Assembly (NCBI RefSeq): GCF_003286085.1
Contig: NW_020825329.1
Location: 1,798,001 to 1,862,000 of the forward strand
Length of the DNA: 64,000 nucleotides
Direction: 5' to 3'
From: Drosophila persimilis
Lineage: Eukaryota; Arthropoda; Insecta; Diptera; Drosophilidae
Position numbers and translations under genes: made by a program. This document shows, in pieces, positions 18,901 through 27,968 of this stretch (its first letter is position 1; every line of letters starts with the position of its first letter). The notes below the pieces were generated by a model that saw only the letters and a program-made list of their open reading frames with translations, was not told the DNA's origin and searched no databases.

Positions 18901-19343
18901 TAGGATGGCGGGCAGTAGAGCGGTGCGAGAACCGTCGTTCCCCTATCACTACCGTCATCTGGTAATAGGGAAACGGGGGCACATTGGATTTTTTCGCTGT
19001 TGATTGGCTGGAGAGCTGTATGCTTTACGTCAGTGCGGACCAGTGTGGCTATTCCCCCTCGACGCCTATTGGTTGGGTTTTTGGCGTAGTATGTGACGTA
19101 TCCATCTATGTTGATGTCTTTGCATCGTGTCTCAATGACCATCATGACATGGAGGCCCTCCCGGTCCATGAACATCTCTAGCTCTTTTATCTTGTTTTTT
19201 ACCCCGCCTGCATTCCAGAATGCGATTTTAATGGTGCCATCGTTTTGGGTTATACAGTGGATGGTAGGGGCAGATTCGGCAGAAGTATTGGAGGATAGGA
19301 TTCTCATATAGTTATGTCTAGGCATTGGAAGGGTCATTTGCAT
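15921..19343 (-). CDS. pol: Pol: endonuclease-reverse transcriptase (E3), intact, 1140 aa
   Basis: Copies element RNA onto a DNA 3' end; in telomeric elements this extends the chromosome. An EEP endonuclease occupies about residues 38-262, with Asn44 (AFWNAGG), Glu71 (VIETRC), the GDWNAKH motif at 178-184, Asp232 and SDHLP at 254-258. The reverse transcriptase spans about 505-790: KKAPGEDNIDN, YRPISLLSGLSKVFERL, HQFGFR, catalytic Asp653 (VFIDVAEAFD), GVPQGSVLGP and YADD at 752-755 (bases 17079-17090). The C-terminal domain has a Gln/Lys-rich helix and two SIM-like motifs, TIVISDE and LVITISDED (about 1098-1127). No RNase H is seen. The ATG lies inside the gag 3' end, overlapping it by 26 nt in the +1 frame, as expected for termination-reinitiation. 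All catalytic residues are present, so this is a plausible source of RT for the whole array. Confidence 0.94.
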   Translation of the reverse strand: MQMTLPMPRHNYMRILSSNTSAESAPTIHCITQNDGTIKIAFWNAGGVKNKIKELEMFMDREGLHVMMVIETRCKDINIDGYVTYYAKNPTNRRRGGIATLVRTDVKHTALQPINSEKIQCAPVSLLPDDGSDRGTTVLAPLYCPPSYRWTKKEFHQLFTVFDITTSGSPNNKYIICGDWNAKHPWWGNFRSCQRGRELFEATQLRKKHNVLATGAATHYPYDRRKTPSAIDFAITSGVQKNQVMIHASMDLDSDHLPMVIHLYKPGQHNSSNKPTHISRLLPKGANKLKFQEYLEQNIHLNTEVNSGQDIDDAVDIFTKNITDAAAIASKKCPQPNTKAYYRQHAILDGPTRQLLEEKQEKKRVFLALRTTESRKLYRKAQNKLSKALAATKTEKINGKLRAISSTDGHNLAKLWQITKLIKKQPIPNWSVKTNDDEQIRWTRSTLEKAEAFANHMEERLTPLHTSTATERTKIIEELTRQKRTMQDDNAANELQHKKHFTKPITLEELQKEIRLLKTKKAPGEDNIDNRLMKLLPKKANLYLLLIFNSILRIGHYPRIWKHAEIVMIPKPKKNPSHMKSYRPISLLSGLSKVFERLLLKRLLSEEAFHKAIPDHQFGFRKEHGAEQQLTRVTQFILRAYEEKQYCSAVFIDVAEAFDRVWHEGLLSKLIKILPLRLYTILENYLSGRTFAIKCNDGIKSRTGRITAGVPQGSVLGPILYTIFSSDMPLPALTHRSLHTNPGPKKMLLSTYADDTAILSMGDYPAMAVQRNNNYLTQLVIWAKKWSITINPIKTAHVIFSKRRVQTNNIPIKIDGKQVPVKKSTIYLGVKIDSGVTMSAHVTQLRIKMWARAKKLNWLIGAGSKLAKKCKMLMIRQLIAPLWQYTLPVWGALCSNTQIKRIQGPYNKLIRCSLKAGRYARNEALRARYDLLTVEELFQKASGRYAIALATHTNPEARNLVANPFVPTRLLRPRYLNQITNHFIPLQAQANITQQQKQSLTTSTQHAPRETTNQLPTLLRIQEEAKEKQETARKELQRAKQMEERARRPASRYCESVINLIKRRYANGQYTREEAIRQVEGQNLAVQRLVIPDYTPATIVISDEIPNGPPSTAIDTAALVITISDEDSTNHLQAQLQPQE

Positions 19344-22261
19344 TTGTGTTCACTTGCCCCGGAATAAAGGAGGAAAGTAATAGCGTCATCTCTTCAATTT
19401 TTTTCTCTAACTGTGTCATTCTTTTTATATTTTCCAGTATGACTTGTCTGCAGGAGCCGTCGCATCGTGAGGATGGCTGCTGGTGGTCTGGATCGAATTG
19501 GCGTTGCTGCTGCGGCTGCTGCCAGGAGCGTGCATTGACAAGCTGATGCTGCTGCTGCTGTCGCTGTTGTTGTTCGCGCTGCGGCTGCTGTAGCTGCTGC
19601 TGCTGTTGTGCCTGGGAACGGCTCAATGGCTGCTCTGGACGTCGTCGCCCAGTGCGTGGGCCAGAGGCAGCAGGCGTCTGTTTTTTTGTATGTATTGGCT
19701 GCTGCTGCTTCTGCTTCTGCTGATGTTGTTGTCCTCTTCGTCGCCCAGGAGAGGAGACATTGAGTGGCGTCCATGCTGCCTGCTGCTGCTGTCCGCGCCA
19801 GGGATTGGCTGGCGTTTGAGCTTGCTGTTGCTGCTGCTGTCGGCGCCCTGGATGTGCTGGTGTTGTTCTTGCTGGTGGTGGCTGCTGCTCTGGCAATGGC
19901 TGCAGAAGCGAGCTGCGCTTGCGACGCAACTCCTGCATGGCCACTCGGTGGGACAGAAGGCGGCCCCTTGCTGCCTTGAATGCCGGACATCCCTTGTAGG
20001 CGCTGATGTGGGCGCCCTGGCAATTGGCGCATTTAGGGGCGTCTGCCCTTGGCTTGGCACATGCCGTGGACGCGTGGGCACCCGCACACTTCATACAGAC
20101 GAATGAACGCCTGCAGTAGGTGCGGGTGTGCCCGAATGCCTGACATCTGTGGCACTGGGCTGGGTCCACCGGCTTGGCCTGCCTCTCAACGGTCACCAAC
20201 TGGTTGCCCAGCTGGGTTAATTGGAGGACATCGTGGTGGCTTTCATCCGGCTTGGGGGCTATCTCCAACTCGAACTGGTCGAGCGGCTGACCATCGGATC
20301 TCCCTTTAATGGCTCTAATAAATATAACATAATAACCCAATTCGGCCATCTGATTTTTTATTAGTTGGGTGCTTGTGGAGTGGTGTAGATCTCGCACGAC
20401 GATCCGTAGCCCACGGTCGCTCTTGTGCTGGTGTGTGTAGTGGCCAGTCATCGCCTCGTTGCCGTCGCCATCGCCCAGGATTGCCATGATGGCATCCCTG
20501 GTAGCCATGTCGCGGGCCTGGATACGGACACCATTGCGGCTGATGAGCTTGGTGTGATAGCTACTGTTGCCCACCCTCGGGTCCTTCTGCAGCTTGTCCA
20601 GAATGGGCATAATGTCGGGGACAGCTGGCAGAATGATGGGGGGGGGAATAATTGTCGTTGGTTGGTGCTGTCGCTGCAGCATCCGAGTTTGTCTGGCATT
20701 GGGCATACTCAGGGCGGGCAGCTGGAGCAGCCCAACGCCGCCGCCGCTGCTGCTGCTGTGGGGGCCTGTGCCGCAGCTACTAGTTGCATTTGCAGGTGAG
20801 TGAGGTAGAGCTAGTGGAGCATTGGCATTGGCAGGGGCAGGGGCAGGGGCAGGGGCGGGGGCATTTTGTGTAATTGTCCGCTGATGTTGTTGCTGTTGCT
20901 GGTTTGATTGTTGGTGATGGGGATGGTTTTGAGTTTGGGGGATATGGGATTTGCTTGCCTGTTGGTTACTTTCCCGGAGTCGTCGTTTGGCCGATGCATA
21001 ATTGGCATCCAAATTGTCGTCGTCGTCATCGTCATCAAACTCAACAACCATATCATCACTGTCATCATCGTCATCATCATCATCCACCTCGGCGCGGACG
21101 CGCTTCAGTGGCGAACGGGCCGCTGCAGCAGAGGTGGATGGGATATCATCGGTATTGGCTGTGTTTGTTGCTATTGGCTGATGTTGTTGTTGTTGTTGAT
21201 GTGTTTGCTGCTGCTGATGTTCCTCTGGCGGCGGTGGTGGGGGGGGGTCCGCCTGTTAACATTGCTGTTAACAGGCATCGTCTGGCTGCCGACGTAATTG
21301 CAGTTGTCGTTTTTGTGTTTGATGTCGCTGTTTGTGTGCTGATGTATGTCATCATTGTATTTGTGGTTGTGGTATTGGCTGTGTGCATTGCATTTGGAAC
21401 CGCTGCTGTGGCCGATCGAGCGGGGTTTGTGCCATGGCTATGGTTCGAGTTCGAACTCGCTCCCGAACGGGCACTCGAACACGAATCTTTTGTTGGCTGC
21501 TGTTCGTGTAGAGGCTGCTCGAGTGCCCTCTCGTACTGTCGCTGGTACGTGGTCGTTACCCGCTCTCTCTTTGCACTCTCTCTCGCTCCTTGCTGTTTCC
21601 GGCTCTCTCCACACGAAGCATCGGCATACGGTGCATCGATACGTGTATGTGTGTGTTGGAGTGTGGGAAGCGGAATTATTGGCGCGCTCGGTACCGCTAG
21701 GCTTGGCTTGGCTTGGCATAGCGGTGCTTGACATTGCGGTGCTTTGGCTGACGCCGCTGCCGCTGCCGACGCCGCCAATGCCTCAAGCCGGCGACTACCG
21801 CTGCTGCTGCTGCTGATGTTCTGCTGCTGCTGCTGCTGCTGGCGTTCCTGGGTATGGACCGCCTCCACCCAATCGCCGATCTGGAACTGCTCCTGGCTGG
21901 TGAGATTGGGAATGGCCGCCCAGCTGTTGGGGCAGGGCAGGTCGGGGATGGGGCTTGTGGCCGGAGTGGCGGTGATGGTGGTGTCGGCATTTGTGGTCCT
22001 CACATACCCGGTAATGGTGGCTGGAGCCGGTCTAGAAATTGGAGGAAGTGCCTCCAACCAGGTGGCGGAGTCGGTGGATTGGCGTCTCAGTATCGCTGCG
22101 TTTGCCCCGGCGCCGGTGGCTGCGCTGTCGGCGCTGGCTTCGCGGACGGCGGCGCTGTCGGAGCTGGCAGTGGAAATGGCTGATTTGGGGCGATCCCTGG
22201 CTGTGACGCCGTGTGGTCCTCGTCGTCGTCGTCCTCTTCTGGCAGTGGAACCGCGTGGCAT
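19318..22261 (-). pseudogene. gag: Gag, TAHRE-like (E3), broken by a +1 frameshift
   Basis: The N-terminal 371 codons (21146-22261) and the remainder (to 19318) are in different frames. The break is in a G tract at 21239-21247, which has nine G here against eight in the intact copies, inside the Pro-rich segment. The product would end as a short, zinc-knuckle-less protein. Beyond the break the sequence is otherwise normal: acidic block, PRE_C2HC-like domain and three zinc knuckles. From about 19.6 kb down it diverges from the HeT-A-like Gags. It keeps a homologous coiled coil (VILENIKRMTQLEKKIEEM) but ends in DPSNA with no acidic tail. A homopolymer sequencing error cannot be excluded, but E7 shares the same nine-G run. 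Confidence 0.88.
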
Positions 22262-22353
22262 AGCTGCGCTGGATTGGCTTTGGTTGGATTTGGTAATAAA
22301 TTTTTTCGACCGACGCGAGTGGAGATTTTGTCAAGTCAGATTGATTCACACAG

Positions 22354-22444
22354 TTTTTTTTTTTTTTCGCTTTTTTGGATTTTTCCAAATATATACCCGC
22401 TTTGGGTTGAGGGCTCTCAGTGCTCCATACGGGGGAGGAACTGA
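22354..22444 (-). promoter_or_regulatory. E4/E3 junction: tail, tags and E4 3'-end promoter
   Basis: Inner A run of 14 (22354-22367), the longest in the window. The E4 terminus reads TATATATTTGG rather than TATATAATTGG, defining a second 3'-end class shared by E4, E5 and E6. Initiator-like TCAGTT at 22439-22444. Confidence 0.58.
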
Positions 22445-24628
22445 GAGGCTGGGGTGTGAGCCGCCAGCAACCAAGCGCGTTGCTTTATTAATTTCTCTTT
22501 ATGGGCAGTATGTGTCTTAATTTAGTAGATGTACATTTTTGTTTGTTTTTACAATTTAACTTTTCAACGGCACTCAAACACACTAGTACATTTAATGGCA
22601 CAATAATTTACAAACATATAAACTGCAGCAACGTTAAACACTTGTAACCTCGTCTAGGCCCGCACTCAGCAGGGGGGGCAAGGGAAAAAGGGAGACAGAG
22701 AGAGATAAACTTTTCGGCACTTTGACTGGGGGACTAAACCACGAACACGACTCGACTCCACAACGTTCACGACACGACTTTTTCTTGTTTGGACATAGAT
22801 CCAGACTCGAGACTCGATTCCACGATCGGGGCAAAAGGCTCCAAAAGTATGAATTGTCAAGAGTCAAGTGTGTGTGTGTGCGGTGAGAGTCAAGAAAGTA
22901 AAGTAAAGTGGGGCCACGCTCAAAAGTATGCTGTCTCCTCTTTGTAATTTTCCCTAACTTAAAATTTGATTTGATCCCCTGTGAGTTTGTCAACTTGATG
23001 TTTTGTTGGTTGTTGGTCTTCAGTCCCCTCTACTACCCTTGCCGCCTGCTGAGGGCAGACGACTAGGAATGTATCATGTACATGTGGGCGGGCAGTTTAT
23101 AGGGAACGTAGTGGACGTATGCGAAGACTTGCATATTTGGCTCAATTTAGGCCGTAGTGGTGGGGTGTGGCGGCAACTGATGCTGATTTGAAAGTCGATT
23201 ACGATACCGATAATCAATTGTCAGCACCGTTGCCGCCGAAGTTTTATCACAGATTGTAATGATTTTTTTAGTGGGGTGTCGGAGAACCGCACTAATTACG
23301 ATAGTAACAATAACGGGGGGGAAGAAGGGGTTAAAGAAATGAGATCGAAATGTGCAGAAATGTGCAGTGTTGCAACACGTAGTCAGTTGGGGAAATAGAT
23401 AAAGAGAAAAGGTAAACAATGCAGGTGCTTTGCGTGGTAAACAGAAGGAAATACTCTAAATAAAAAGAGACAAGCACTTGCAGAAATAACAATAAAGGTA
23501 AGTAGTAGACTGGAGTGGAGACGACGGAAAAACAGGTAATAAAAGAGATACTACACTGGAACAAAGACGAGACAAAACAGGTACAATTGATTTACGTTTA
23601 CAATATTACAATAAACATAACAATTTAAAATAATGTCTATATCTTTTACTATAATTACAGGGAAGACAAGAGGCATCGGCCGGCATAGCAAAACACAATG
23701 CTTGTAAAGACATTGCGTTGCATACCGGCCGACCCCGTCGTCCCCCCTGGTCGTCGAAGTTGGCGTCTTCAAAGTCGTCAGAGGTAGGTGCAATCAGCAC
23801 CTCGTCGTCGTTGTGGCTGTGGCTGCCCTCTTGGAGGACCAGTGGCACTGGTCCGGCCACCAGCTGGGAGCCAGGATTGACGGCACACATATTACTGTGG
23901 CGACACGGGTCCGGCCGCCAAAGTGAAATGGTTGTGAGTGTGTGTGTGCGTCGGCAATTGTGGCCCTGATGTAGAGCGAGTGGCACTGGTCCGGCCACCA
24001 GCTGTGGGCAATGGCGGTCGATGACACGCCTACTCGAACGGCACAGGTCCGGCCGCCCAAGTGCAATGGATGTGTGTGTGTCTGAATGGCTGGCGGTAAG
24101 TATTTTCAGAGCTCTTTTTTAATCGTATTTGTGGCTGATGGATTTTTCCTTTTCCAGCACCATAAGGCACTCTGAATGCCATGGCACTGGATCCGGCCAC
24201 CAACTAAGGACGATGACGGACACGACACACATCTACTCGAACGGCACAGGTCCGGCCGCCCAAGTGTAATGGATGTTTGTGTGTGTGTGTGTCTGAGTGG
24301 CAGGCGGTAAGTGTTTTGAGCGCCCTTTTTAATCGTATGTGTGGCTGATGGATTTTTCCTTTTCCAGGTCCATAGGGCACTCTGAATGCCATGGCACTGG
24401 ATCCGGCCACCAACTAAGGACGATGGCGGACACGACACACATATACACGAGCGGCACAGGTCCGGCCGCCCAAGTGTAATGGATGTTTGTGTGTGTGTGT
24501 GTCTGAATGGCAGGCGGTAAGTATTTAATTGCTTTGATGGCGGCAGCGTCCGTTGTTAATTTTTGTTGTGGCATGCGATTGATATGCATTTGTCCTTTAA
24601 TCAAGTGCAGTGGCAGAGATGTGTCCAA
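22385..24628 (-). other. E4 3'UTR
   Basis: Holds the shortest poly-G tract (22672-22678, 7 G). A local change beside it replaces the usual CTTTTTACACTCAGCAG context with CGTCTAGGCCCGCACTCAGCAG. Plus-strand introns: 23498-23660 (163 nt, AAG|GTAAGT), 24096-24157 (62), 24307-24367 (61, donor GTAAGTG) and 24517-24610 (94). Two tandem 210-bp units begin at CTAAGGACGATG near 24203 and 24413. Confidence 0.72.
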
Positions 24629-27600
24629 TTAGTACACAGCGTTCCAGGATATCTGGTTGTCAAGATGGTACCTCATGTTGCGGGCGTAGGCCTTAATGTC
24701 GTCCATGGAGTCGTCATCTGTCCACATCTCATCGTCATCATTTTCTTCATCCGTTTCAGGATCCGTCTCTGGAATGGCGCCTGGCATTGGCCCTAACGTT
24801 TCTTGTGGTGGCTGTGGAGCTGGGGCAACCACTGTTGCTGCTGCCATTGTTGGTGGATTTTCCGATGTCACTGGAACTGCTGGAGTTGCCGTCACTGCCT
24901 GGGATTGGATGAGCGAGGTGAGTAGTGACATCATCGCTTCCAGCCTCTTTTCCAATCGCGTCATCCTCTGCGTATTCTCCAACAGTGCCTGGCTGCAGGA
25001 TCCCTCGCAAGATTGGCGTTTCGGCTGCATCTTCTGCCGGGAGCGGTTGTTGGCAAGCTGCTGCTGCTGCTGTCGCTGTTGTTGTTCGCGCTGCGGCTGC
25101 TGTTGCAGCTGCTGTAGCTGCTGCTGCTGTTGTGGTGCCTGGGAACGGCTCAATGGCTGCTCTGGACGTCGTCGCCCAGTGCGTGGGCCAGAGGCAGCAG
25201 GCGTCTGTTTTTTTGTATGTATTGGCTGCTGCTGCTTCTGCTTCTGCTGATGTTGTTGTCCTCTTCGTCGCCCAGGAGAGGAGACATTGAATAGCGTCCG
25301 TGCTGCCTGCTGCTGCTGTCCGCGCCAGGGATTGGCTGGCGTATGAGCTTGCTGTTGCTCCTGCTGTCGGCGCCCTGGATGTGCTGGTGTTGTTCTTGCT
25401 GGTGGTGGCTGCAGCTCTGGCAATGGCTGCAGAAGCGAGCTGCGCTTGCGACGCAACTCCTGCATGGCCACTCGGTGGGACAGAAGGCGGCCCCTTGCTG
25501 CCTTGAATGCCGGACATCCCTTGTAGGCGCTGATGTGGGCGCCCTGGCAATTGGCGCATTTAGGGGCGTCTGCCCTTGGCTTGGCACATGCCGTGGACGC
25601 GTGGGCACCCGCACACTTCATACAGACGAATGAACGCCTGCAGTAGGTGCGGGTGTGCCCGAATGCCTGACATCTGTGGCACTGGGCTGGGTCCACCGGC
25701 TTGGCCTGCCTCTCAACGGTCACCAACTGGTTGCCCAGCTGGGTTAATTGGAGGACATCGTGGTGGCTTTCATCCGGCTTGGGGGCTATCTCCAACTCGA
25801 ACTGGTCGAGCGGCTGTCCATCGGATCTCCCTTTAATGGCTCTAATAAATATAACATGATAACCCAATTCGGCCATCTGATTTTTTATTAGTTGGGTGCT
25901 TGTGGAGTGGTGTAGATCTCGCACGACGATCCGTAGCCCACGGTCACTCTTGTGCTGGTGTGTGTAGTGGCCAGTCATCGCCTCGTTGCCGTCGCCATCG
26001 CCCAGGATTGCCATGATGGCATCCCTGGTAGCCATGTCGCGGGCCTGGATACGGACACCATTGCGGCTGATGAGCTTGGTGTGATAGCTGCTGTTGCCCA
26101 CCCTCGGGTCCTTCTGCAGCTTGTCCAGAATGGGCATAATGTCGGGGACAGCTGGCAGAATGATGGGGGGGGGAATAATTGTCGTTGGTTGGTGCTGTCG
26201 CTGCAGCATCCGAGTTTGTCTGGCATTGGGCATACTCAGGGCGGGCAGCTGGAGCAGCCCAACGCCGCCGCCGCTGCTGCTGCTGTGGGTTCCTGTGCCG
26301 CAGCTACTAGTTGCATTTGCAGGTGAGTGAGGTAGAGCTAGTGGAGCATTGGCTGGAGCAGGGGCAGGGGCAGGGGCAGGGGCGGGGGCAGGGGCATTTT
26401 GTGTAATTGTCCGCTGATGTTGTTGCTGTTGCTGGTTTGATTGTTGGTGATGGAGATGGTTTTGAATTTGGGGGATATGGGATTTGCTTGCCTGTTGGTT
26501 ACTTTCCCGGAGTCGTCGTTTGGCCGATGCATAATTGGCATCCAAATTGTCGTCGTCGTCATCGTCATCAAACTCAACAACCATATCATCACTGTCATCA
26601 TCGTCGTCATCATCATCCACCTCGGCGCGGACGCGCTTCAGTGGCGAACGGGCCGCTGCAGCAGAGGTGGATGGGATATCATCGGTATTGGCTGTGTTTG
26701 TTGCTATTGGCTGATGTTGTTGTTGTTGTTGATGTGTTTGCTGCTGCTGATGTTCCTCTGGCGGCGGTGGTGGGGGGGGTCCGCCTGTTAACATTGCTGT
26801 TAACAGGCATCGTCTGGCTGCCGACGTAATTGCAGTTGTCGTTTTTGTGTTTGATGTCGCTGTTTGTGTGCTGATGTATGTCATCATTGTATTTGTGGTT
26901 GTGGTATTGGCTGTGTGCATTGCATTTGGAACCGCTGCTGTGGCCGATCGAGCGGGGTTTGTGCCATGGCTATGGTTCGAGTTCGAACTCGCTCCCGAAC
27001 GGGCACTCGAACACGAATCTTTTGTTGGCTGCTGTTCGTGTAGAGGCTGCTCGAGTGCCCTCTCGTACTGTCGCTGGTACGAGGTCGTTATCCGCTCTCT
27101 CTTTGCACTCTCTCTCGCTCCTTGCTGTTTCCGGCTCTCTCCACACGAAGCATCGGCATACGGTGCATCGATACGTGTATGTGTGTGTTGGAGTGTGGGA
27201 AGCGGAATTATTGGCGCGCTCGGTACCGCTAGGCTTGGCTTGGCTTGGCATAGCGGTGCTTGACATTGCGGTGCTTTGGCTGACGCCGCTGCCGCTGCCG
27301 ACGCCGCCAATGCCTCAAGCCGGCGACTACCGCTGCTGCTGCTGCTGATGTTCTGCTGCTGCTGCTGCTGGCGTTCCTGGGTATGGACCGCCTCCACCCA
27401 ATCGCCGATCTGGAACTGCTCCTGGCTGGTGAGATTGGGAATGGCCGCCCAGCTGTTGGGGCAGGGCAGGTCGGGGATGGGGCTTGTGGCCGGAGTGGCG
27501 GTGATGGTGGTGTCGGCATTTGTGGTCCTCACATACCCGGTAATGGTGGCTGGAGCCGGTCTAGAAATTGGAGGAAGTGCCTCCAACCAGGTGGCGGAGT

Positions 27601-27790
27601 CGGTGGATTGGCGTCTCAGTATCGCTGCGTTTGCCCCGGCGCCGGTGGCTGCGCTGTCGGCGCTGGCTTCGCGGTCGGCGGCGCTGTCGGAGCTGGCAGT
27701 GGAAATGGCTGATTTGGGGCGATCCCTGGCTGTGACGCCGTGTGGTCCTCGTCGTCGTCGTCCTCTTCTGGCAGTGGAACCGCGTGGCAT
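24629..27790 (-). CDS. gag: Gag, HeT-A-like (E4), intact, 1053 aa
   Basis: Full-length with intact PRE_C2HC-like region, zinc knuckles, coiled coil and acidic tail. Distinguishing residues are ADREAS near the N-terminus, a 6-Gln rather than 7-Gln first run, GYHVIF in place of GYYVIF within the PRE_C2HC-like domain, PELQPPP and RRQQEQQQAHTP, AARTLFNVSS, and QETLGPMPGAIP near the end. It has the most substitutions of any HeT-A-like Gag here, yet no stop or frameshift, which suggests the protein is under constraint. Confidence 0.93.
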   Translation of the reverse strand: MPRGSTARRGRRRRGPHGVTARDRPKSAISTASSDSAADREASADSAATGAGANAAILRRQSTDSATWLEALPPISRPAPATITGYVRTTNADTTITATPATSPIPDLPCPNSWAAIPNLTSQEQFQIGDWVEAVHTQERQQQQQQNISSSSSGSRRLEALAASAAAAASAKAPQCQAPLCQAKPSLAVPSAPIIPLPTLQHTHTRIDAPYADASCGESRKQQGARESAKRERITTSYQRQYERALEQPLHEQQPTKDSCSSARSGASSNSNHSHGTNPARSATAAVPNAMHTANTTTTNTMMTYISTQTATSNTKTTTAITSAARRCLLTAMLTGGPPPPPPPEEHQQQQTHQQQQQHQPIATNTANTDDIPSTSAAAARSPLKRVRAEVDDDDDDDDSDDMVVEFDDDDDDDNLDANYASAKRRLRESNQQASKSHIPQIQNHLHHQQSNQQQQQHQRTITQNAPAPAPAPAPAPAPANAPLALPHSPANATSSCGTGTHSSSSGGGVGLLQLPALSMPNARQTRMLQRQHQPTTIIPPPIILPAVPDIMPILDKLQKDPRVGNSSYHTKLISRNGVRIQARDMATRDAIMAILGDGDGNEAMTGHYTHQHKSDRGLRIVVRDLHHSTSTQLIKNQMAELGYHVIFIRAIKGRSDGQPLDQFELEIAPKPDESHHDVLQLTQLGNQLVTVERQAKPVDPAQCHRCQAFGHTRTYCRRSFVCMKCAGAHASTACAKPRADAPKCANCQGAHISAYKGCPAFKAARGRLLSHRVAMQELRRKRSSLLQPLPELQPPPARTTPAHPGRRQQEQQQAHTPANPWRGQQQQAARTLFNVSSPGRRRGQQHQQKQKQQQPIHTKKQTPAASGPRTGRRRPEQPLSRSQAPQQQQQLQQLQQQPQREQQQRQQQQQLANNRSRQKMQPKRQSCEGSCSQALLENTQRMTRLEKRLEAMMSLLTSLIQSQAVTATPAVPVTSENPPTMAAATVVAPAPQPPQETLGPMPGAIPETDPETDEENDDDEMWTDDDSMDDIKAYARNMRYHLDNQISWNAVY

Positions 27791-27882
27791 AGCTGCGCTG
27801 GATTGGCTTTGGTTGGATTTGGTAATAAATTTTTTCGACCGACGCGAGTGGAGATTTTGTCAAGTCAGATTGATTCACACAG

Positions 27883-27968
27883 TTTTTTTTTCGCTTTTTT
27901 GGATTTTTCCAAATATATACCCGCTTTGGGTTGAGGGCTCTCAGTGCTCCATACAGGGGAGGAACTGA
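27883..27968 (-). promoter_or_regulatory. E5/E4 junction: tail, tags and E5 3'-end promoter
   Basis: The inner A run is only 9 (27883-27891), the shortest of the nine tagged junctions. The A5-TCC-A6-GCG pattern is unchanged. Terminus of the TATATATTTGG class. Initiator-like TCAGTT at 27963-27968. Confidence 0.58.

Larger units (their letters stand above)
13543..22353 (-). mobile_element. E3: TAHRE-like gag-pol telomeric retrotransposon
   Basis: An 8.8-kb element with a 5'UTR of the long type, a frameshifted gag (19318-22261), an intact overlapping pol (15921-19343) and a 3'UTR of 2378 nt. Its gag N-terminal two-thirds and most of its 3'UTR match the HeT-A-like copies. That is the relationship TAHRE has to HeT-A in D. 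melanogaster. The last few hundred bases at the 5' end resemble E4 more than E7/E9. Confidence 0.92.
22385..27882 (-). mobile_element. E4: complete HeT-A-like telomeric retrotransposon
   Basis: A 5.5-kb element with a 5'UTR of the long type, intact gag (24629-27790) and a 3'UTR of intermediate length with two 210-bp units. It is the most distinct of the HeT-A-like copies in both Gag and 3'UTR and has no near-duplicate in the window. Confidence 0.92.

Noticed and set aside
19318-21087. Treating the second half of the E3 gag as a separate gene starting in the acidic block
   Set aside because: The sequence is continuous with the upstream gag frame except for one extra G at 21239-21247. E9 shows the same region as one uninterrupted ORF.
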